Of a stretch of 11,059 bases of DNA, positions 8,154-11,059 are shown piece after piece. Every line of letters starts with the position of its first letter. Positions within the stretch are counted from its first letter, which is position 1. The notes under the pieces were generated by a model. It saw only the letters and a list, made by a program, of their open reading frames with translations. It was not told the DNA's origin and made no database searches. The position numbers were made by a program, and so were the translations under genes. Source of the DNA: an uncultured Alistipes sp. (GTDB lineage Bacteria; Bacteroidota; Bacteroidia; Bacteroidales; UBA932); contig UQUJ01000082.1 in the NCBI GenBank assembly GCA_900544195.1, forward strand, positions 1-11,059, given 5' to 3'.

Positions 8154-9779
8154 ATGAAAGAAGCGAAAATCGTATCAATCTCCGGAGTGGCGGCCATGTC
8201 GCCGCTCTGGGCTTTTCTCGCCGTAAGTTGCGGTTCGGCTGAGAAGACTGAAAAAAATCCCGGCAAGCCGTTAAACATCGTTTACATAATGTGCGATGAC
8301 CATTCGTACCAGACAATCAGTTCCTATGACCGAAGGTATCTTGAAACCCCGAACATCGACAGGATCGCCGGCGAGGGCGCAAGGTTCACCAACAGTTTCG
8401 TGGCCAACTCTTTGAGCGGCCCCTCACGCGCATGTCTTCTGACTGGCAAGCACAGCCATAAGAACGGTTTCACGAACAACGAGCACGGAGTTTTTGACGG
8501 AAGCCAACAGACTGTGCAGCAGCTTCTCCGTGATGCGGGATACACTACCGCGATGGTTGGCAAATGGCATCTGGTAAGCGAGCCTACTGGTTTCGACTAT
8601 TGGGACATCCTGACCGGTCAGGGAGACTACTACAATCCGGTGTTCATCAATAACGGTGAGCGTGAGTGCGTCCTAGGTTACAGCACCAACATAGTGACAG
8701 ACAAGGCTATTGAATGGTTGGAGAACGGTCGGGACAAGGACAAACCGTTCTGTCTGTTCCTACATCACAAGGCTCCACATCGCAGTTGGATGCCTGATCT
8801 TCAGGACCTTGACCTTTACAATGACGTGACATATCCTTTGCCGGAGACATTCTATGATGACTATGAGGGAAGGGTTGCCGCCGGACTTCAGGAGATGAGC
8901 ATAATCAAGGACATGAATATTGTCTATGATTTGAAGATGGCTGATCCTGAGAATGAGATCCACACACCTGAGAATCCGACCTTGGAGAGGTATGGCCGTG
9001 ACCTTTACCTTCAGACAGGAGAGTTCCGCCAGGGGCGGATGACTCCGGAGCAGCAGGCTGTCTGGGACGCGCACTACGGGCCGATCATTGAGAAATTCAA
9101 GAGGGACAGTCTGAGTGGCGACGCTTTGTCCGAATGGAAGTACCAACGCTACATGCGTGACTACTGCCGCGTGATCCATTCTGTGGACCGCAACGTGGGA
9201 CGTGTCTATGATTACCTTAAGGAGCATGGACTCTTGGAAAACACCCTTGTCATCTATACTTCCGACCAGGGATTCTTCATGGGAGAGCATGGTTGGTTTG
9301 ACAAGAGGTTCATGTACGAGGAGAGTTTCCGCACTCCGCTTCTTGTCCGTTTGCCTGATTGCATGAACGGGCCAAGAGGCTGTGACATCGATGGCTTTGT
9401 TCAGAACATCGACCACGCCGCCTCTTTCCTTGAACTTGCGGGAGCGCCAATTCCGGATGACATCCAAGGTGAAAGTTACCTGCCGATGCTGAAAAGCGGC
9501 AAGGCCGCTGGCAGGAAGTCTTTGTACTATCATTATTATGAATATCCCGCCGAGCATGCCGTACGCCGTCACTATGGTGTCCGCACGTCACGCTACAGCC
9601 TGATGCATTTCTACAACGACATTGACGAGTGGGAACTTTACGACCTGAAGAAGGATCCACAGCAGATGCGCAACATCTACGGCCAGCCTGGCACGGAGAG
9701 ACTGACCAAACGCCTCATCAAGGAACTTCACAGACTGCAGGACTTCTATGATGATCCGATAGAAACCACACTCCATTGA
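8154..9779 (+). CDS. Serine-type S1 sulfatase lipoprotein, probably GlcNAc-6-O-sulfatase-like
   Basis: This 541-residue enzyme should hydrolyse sulfate esters from a sugar. The signature SGPSRACLLTGK places the modified residue at Ser88, so activity depends on oxidation to formylglycine by an anaerobic radical-SAM maturase (anSME), which is not in this window. Other active-site residues seen: metal ligands Asp48-Asp49 (MCDDH) and Asp371-Gln372 (YTSDQGF); Lys99; GKWH at 136-139; HKAPH at 205-209; and Lys384 in WFDKRFMYEE. The C-terminal part (HYYEYPAEHAVRRHYG, then IDEWELYDLKKDP) is the usual sulfatase C-terminal subdomain. From memory, the signature, the MVGKWHLVSEPTGFDYW segment and the C-terminus resemble family S1_11, whose characterised members are N-acetylglucosamine-6-O-sulfatases; this is not proof of specificity. 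Hydrophobic N-terminus and lipobox LAVSC (Cys26) suggest a lipoprotein, possibly on the surface. It lies 15 bp after the SusD-like gene in the same operon. Confidence 0.93.
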   Translation: MKEAKIVSISGVAAMSPLWAFLAVSCGSAEKTEKNPGKPLNIVYIMCDDHSYQTISSYDRRYLETPNIDRIAGEGARFTNSFVANSLSGPSRACLLTGKHSHKNGFTNNEHGVFDGSQQTVQQLLRDAGYTTAMVGKWHLVSEPTGFDYWDILTGQGDYYNPVFINNGERECVLGYSTNIVTDKAIEWLENGRDKDKPFCLFLHHKAPHRSWMPDLQDLDLYNDVTYPLPETFYDDYEGRVAAGLQEMSIIKDMNIVYDLKMADPENEIHTPENPTLERYGRDLYLQTGEFRQGRMTPEQQAVWDAHYGPIIEKFKRDSLSGDALSEWKYQRYMRDYCRVIHSVDRNVGRVYDYLKEHGLLENTLVIYTSDQGFFMGEHGWFDKRFMYEESFRTPLLVRLPDCMNGPRGCDIDGFVQNIDHAASFLELAGAPIPDDIQGESYLPMLKSGKAAGRKSLYYHYYEYPAEHAVRRHYGVRTSRYSLMHFYNDIDEWELYDLKKDPQQMRNIYGQPGTERLTKRLIKELHRLQDFYDDPIETTLH

Positions 9780-9847
9780 TACGACTGATTGTAATGTATC
9801 GGTTAATTAATGAAGAGGAAAGCTGCTTTTGAGATTAACACAGACGT

Positions 9848-9880
9848 GGGGGAGACGCGCTTATCGTCTCCCTTACTTCG
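9848..9880 (+). terminator. Rho-independent-type terminator of the operon
   Basis: GGGAGACG at 9850-9857 and CGTCTCCC at 9865-9872 form a perfect 8-bp GC-rich stem with a 7-nt loop, extendable by two G-U pairs outward (9848-9849 with 9873-9874). A moderately T-rich tail (TTACTTCGTCTT) follows on the plus strand. It lies 70 bp after the sulfatase stop, and no further plus-strand gene follows. On the minus strand the stem exists too, but no T-rich tail follows it, so plus-strand use is favoured. Confidence 0.65.
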
Positions 9881-9909
9881 TCTTATGCCTATATTGTGCC
9901 GAAAACATT

Positions 9910-10011
9910 GCCGTTAGGCTCCGGTGCCAGAAGTTCATGGCAGCCATTCACCCGGATAGGGCTCGCGAAGCGCGTAGGCCACCATGAGCTCCAGACACCG
10001 GAACACCCGAC
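9910..10011 (-). ncRNA. Long imperfect hairpin, candidate structured RNA or 3'-UTR element
   Basis: Positions 9918-9945 pair with 9977-10004 over 28 consecutive positions. As minus-strand RNA, 26 of 28 pair (21 Watson-Crick, 5 G-U; mismatches only at 9929/9993 and 9934/9988). As plus-strand RNA only 22 pair, because the five wobbles become A-C clashes. An outer GTCG/CGGC stem (10008-10011 with 9910-9913) across an internal loop extends the fold to about 102 nt. The 31-nt apical region can form two small stems, CGCG (9964-9967 with 9971-9974) and CCC/GGG (9951-9953 with 9959-9961). The element begins 4-5 nt past the permease stop codon, and a TTTT follows it on the minus strand, so it may be a large terminator or a 3'-UTR stabiliser rather than an independent RNA. 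It lacks the GGAA tetraloop and AGCAGCC signature of SRP RNA. No known RNA family was recognised. Confidence 0.5.
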
Positions 10012-10015
10012 CGGT

Positions 10016-11059
10016 TTACCTAATGTTGCGGCGGACGGGGAGGAGGGCGATGATGTAGCCGATGAGGGCTACACCGGCGATTGTGGCGAGGACGTCCTGC
10101 CACTGGAGGATTACGGGGTAGGCGTTCACGAGGAAGCTGCCTGGCATCTTGATGAAGCCGAAGTGCTGCTGGGCGAGGGAGAAGCCTATGCCGACCACAA
10201 GACCGGCGGCGAGACCGAGAAGGGAGATCAGCCAGCCTTCCAGAGTGAAGGTGCGGCGGAGCATCTGGTCGGTGGCCCCGAGGCTGCGGTAGGTCTCGAT
10301 GTCATCCTTCTTCTCGATGATCAGCATCGTGATGCTGCCGAAGATGTTCAGGGCGATGATGATGATGACGAAAATGAGGATCAGGAATATCGCCGCCTTC
10401 TCGTAGCGCATCATCTTGTAGAGCGACGGATTCTGGCGGAAGCGGTCCAAAACCTTGAATTCAGGGCCTAACTCTTTCTGAATATGCTTGATCGCGGAAC
10501 GGATGTCTTTCGCCGTGGAGCCTTCGGCCAGGCGGATCTCCACTCCTGAAACCTCTTCCTCATAGCCAAGCAGCTTTCTCATCTCCTCGATCGGCACGAT
10601 CATCAGATCATCGTCAATCTGCTGGTTGACCGAGAATATTCCTGAAGGGCGCATCCGTACGGTTTCAATCGAGGCCGCCGGGTTCGCAAGCGAGAAATTC
10701 CTGTCCCTGATCGGGAAATATAATTCCGCGGAGGCGAGGAACGCCGGATTCATTCCCATCTTGTAAGCCAGGCCCGCGCCGACAACCATCTGCGGCAGCT
10801 GGCCTTTGTGCAGGGAAAACTCTCCGTTGGTGATGTGTCCGGCAAGGGTGGAGCCGGCTTCGAAAGTGCTGTCAACGCCCTTGGCCTTGGCTATTCCCTG
10901 ATGCCCGTCATAGTCCACGAACACATTCTCCTGAAGGATGAGGTCATATTCACCGATCATCGGATTCGCCTTGATCCGGTCGAACGCCTCGCCTTCGGGG
11001 ATGAAGACCTTGCCTTTGGCGGGGGTGATGAGAATGTCCGGCTCGACATTGCTGAGGGT
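10016..11059 (-). CDS. FtsX/LolC-E-type ABC transporter permease (5' part outside window)
   Basis: The frame is open from the right edge to a TAA at 10016-10018, giving the last 347 residues. Reading upstream of the ATG at 10958-10960 adds 33 in-frame codons without a stop (ending FDRIKANP), so that ATG is internal and the true start lies beyond the window. Seen: a long extracytoplasmic MacB-type periplasmic domain, then a membrane helix (AAIFLILIFVIIIIALNIFG), the coupling segment EKKDDIETYRSLGATDQMLRRTF followed by EGW, a second helix (LISLLGLAAGLVVGIGF) and a third near the end (VLATIAGVALIGYIIALL) with a short basic tail. This is the family pattern of LolC/LolE lipoprotein-releasing and related FtsX-like permeases; the first membrane helix is the missing part. 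It likely moves lipoproteins or another envelope substrate with a separate ATPase. It converges with the sulfated-glycan operon and is probably a neighbouring core gene. Confidence 0.9.
   Translation of the reverse strand, partial: TLSNVEPDILITPAKGKVFIPEGEAFDRIKANPMIGEYDLILQENVFVDYDGHQGIAKAKGVDSTFEAGSTLAGHITNGEFSLHKGQLPQMVVGAGLAYKMGMNPAFLASAELYFPIRDRNFSLANPAASIETVRMRPSGIFSVNQQIDDDLMIVPIEEMRKLLGYEEEVSGVEIRLAEGSTAKDIRSAIKHIQKELGPEFKVLDRFRQNPSLYKMMRYEKAAIFLILIFVIIIIALNIFGSITMLIIEKKDDIETYRSLGATDQMLRRTFTLEGWLISLLGLAAGLVVGIGFSLAQQHFGFIKMPGSFLVNAYPVILQWQDVLATIAGVALIGYIIALLPVRRNIR

Noticed and set aside
9802..9839. Inverted repeat GTTAAT/ATTAAC downstream of the sulfatase
   Set aside because: Only 6 bp with a long AT-rich loop; expected by chance and not needed to explain termination, which the stem at 9850-9872 does.
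9910..10011. SRP (4.5S-like) RNA, suggested by a hairpin of about 100 nt
   Set aside because: The near-invariant GGAA tetraloop and the asymmetric loop with AGCAGCC are absent; the head of this hairpin branches into two small GC stems instead.
9896..10471. A 191-codon plus-strand open frame, very rich in Asp and Glu
   Set aside because: It lies almost wholly antisense to the clearly conserved permease; its acidic composition is the mirror of that gene's codon pattern, and it resembles no protein family.

Overview
This window carries a compact Sus-type glycan-utilisation locus from a member of the Bacteroidota, most likely Bacteroidales. The evidence is the SusC/SusD pair with family-typical sequence, a Reg_prop/Y_Y_Y sensor, Bacteroidota lipoprotein signals, an AT-rich leader without Shine-Dalgarno sites and a TAnnTTTG promoter box. 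No feature allows a genus call.

Layout: (1) At 1-319 the left edge holds the last 24 codons of an unidentified plus-strand protein and, on the minus strand, a short coding-like stretch that looks like the decayed 3' end of a lost gene. (2) At 320-3025 (minus) lies a membrane-spanning regulator with the periplasmic propeller sensor of a hybrid two-component system but no kinase or receiver domain; the AraC-type DNA-binding domain follows the membrane helix after a short linker. (3) At 3026-3131 a 106-bp divergent intergenic region contains three copies of TTTnnAAC spaced exactly 22 bp apart, just upstream of a perfect TAnnTTTG box. These look like the regulator's operators at the susC-like promoter. 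(4) At 3132-9779 (plus) a three-gene operon encodes a SusC-like TonB-dependent transporter, a SusD-like surface lipoprotein and a serine-type S1 sulfatase lipoprotein, with gaps of 9 and 15 bp, closed by a hairpin terminator at about 9848-9880. (5) From 10016 to the right edge (minus) is the C-terminal part of an FtsX/LolC-E-type ABC permease, probably a housekeeping gene outside the locus. Just after its stop codon is a long imperfect hairpin whose wobble pairs make it far better as a minus-strand RNA than as a plus-strand RNA.

Inferred working model: a sulfated sugar, plausibly 6-O-sulfated GlcNAc from mucin, keratan sulfate or a similar host glycan, is bound by the SusD-like protein, imported by the SusC-like protein and desulfated by the sulfatase. 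A ligand binding the regulator's periplasmic propeller would activate the operon directly through the membrane, without phosphotransfer. No glycoside hydrolase is present, so other loci must supply the glycosidases and the formylglycine-generating enzyme for the sulfatase.

The most notable items are the kinase-less regulator paired with its apparent 22-bp operator array, and the undescribed hairpin downstream of the permease.
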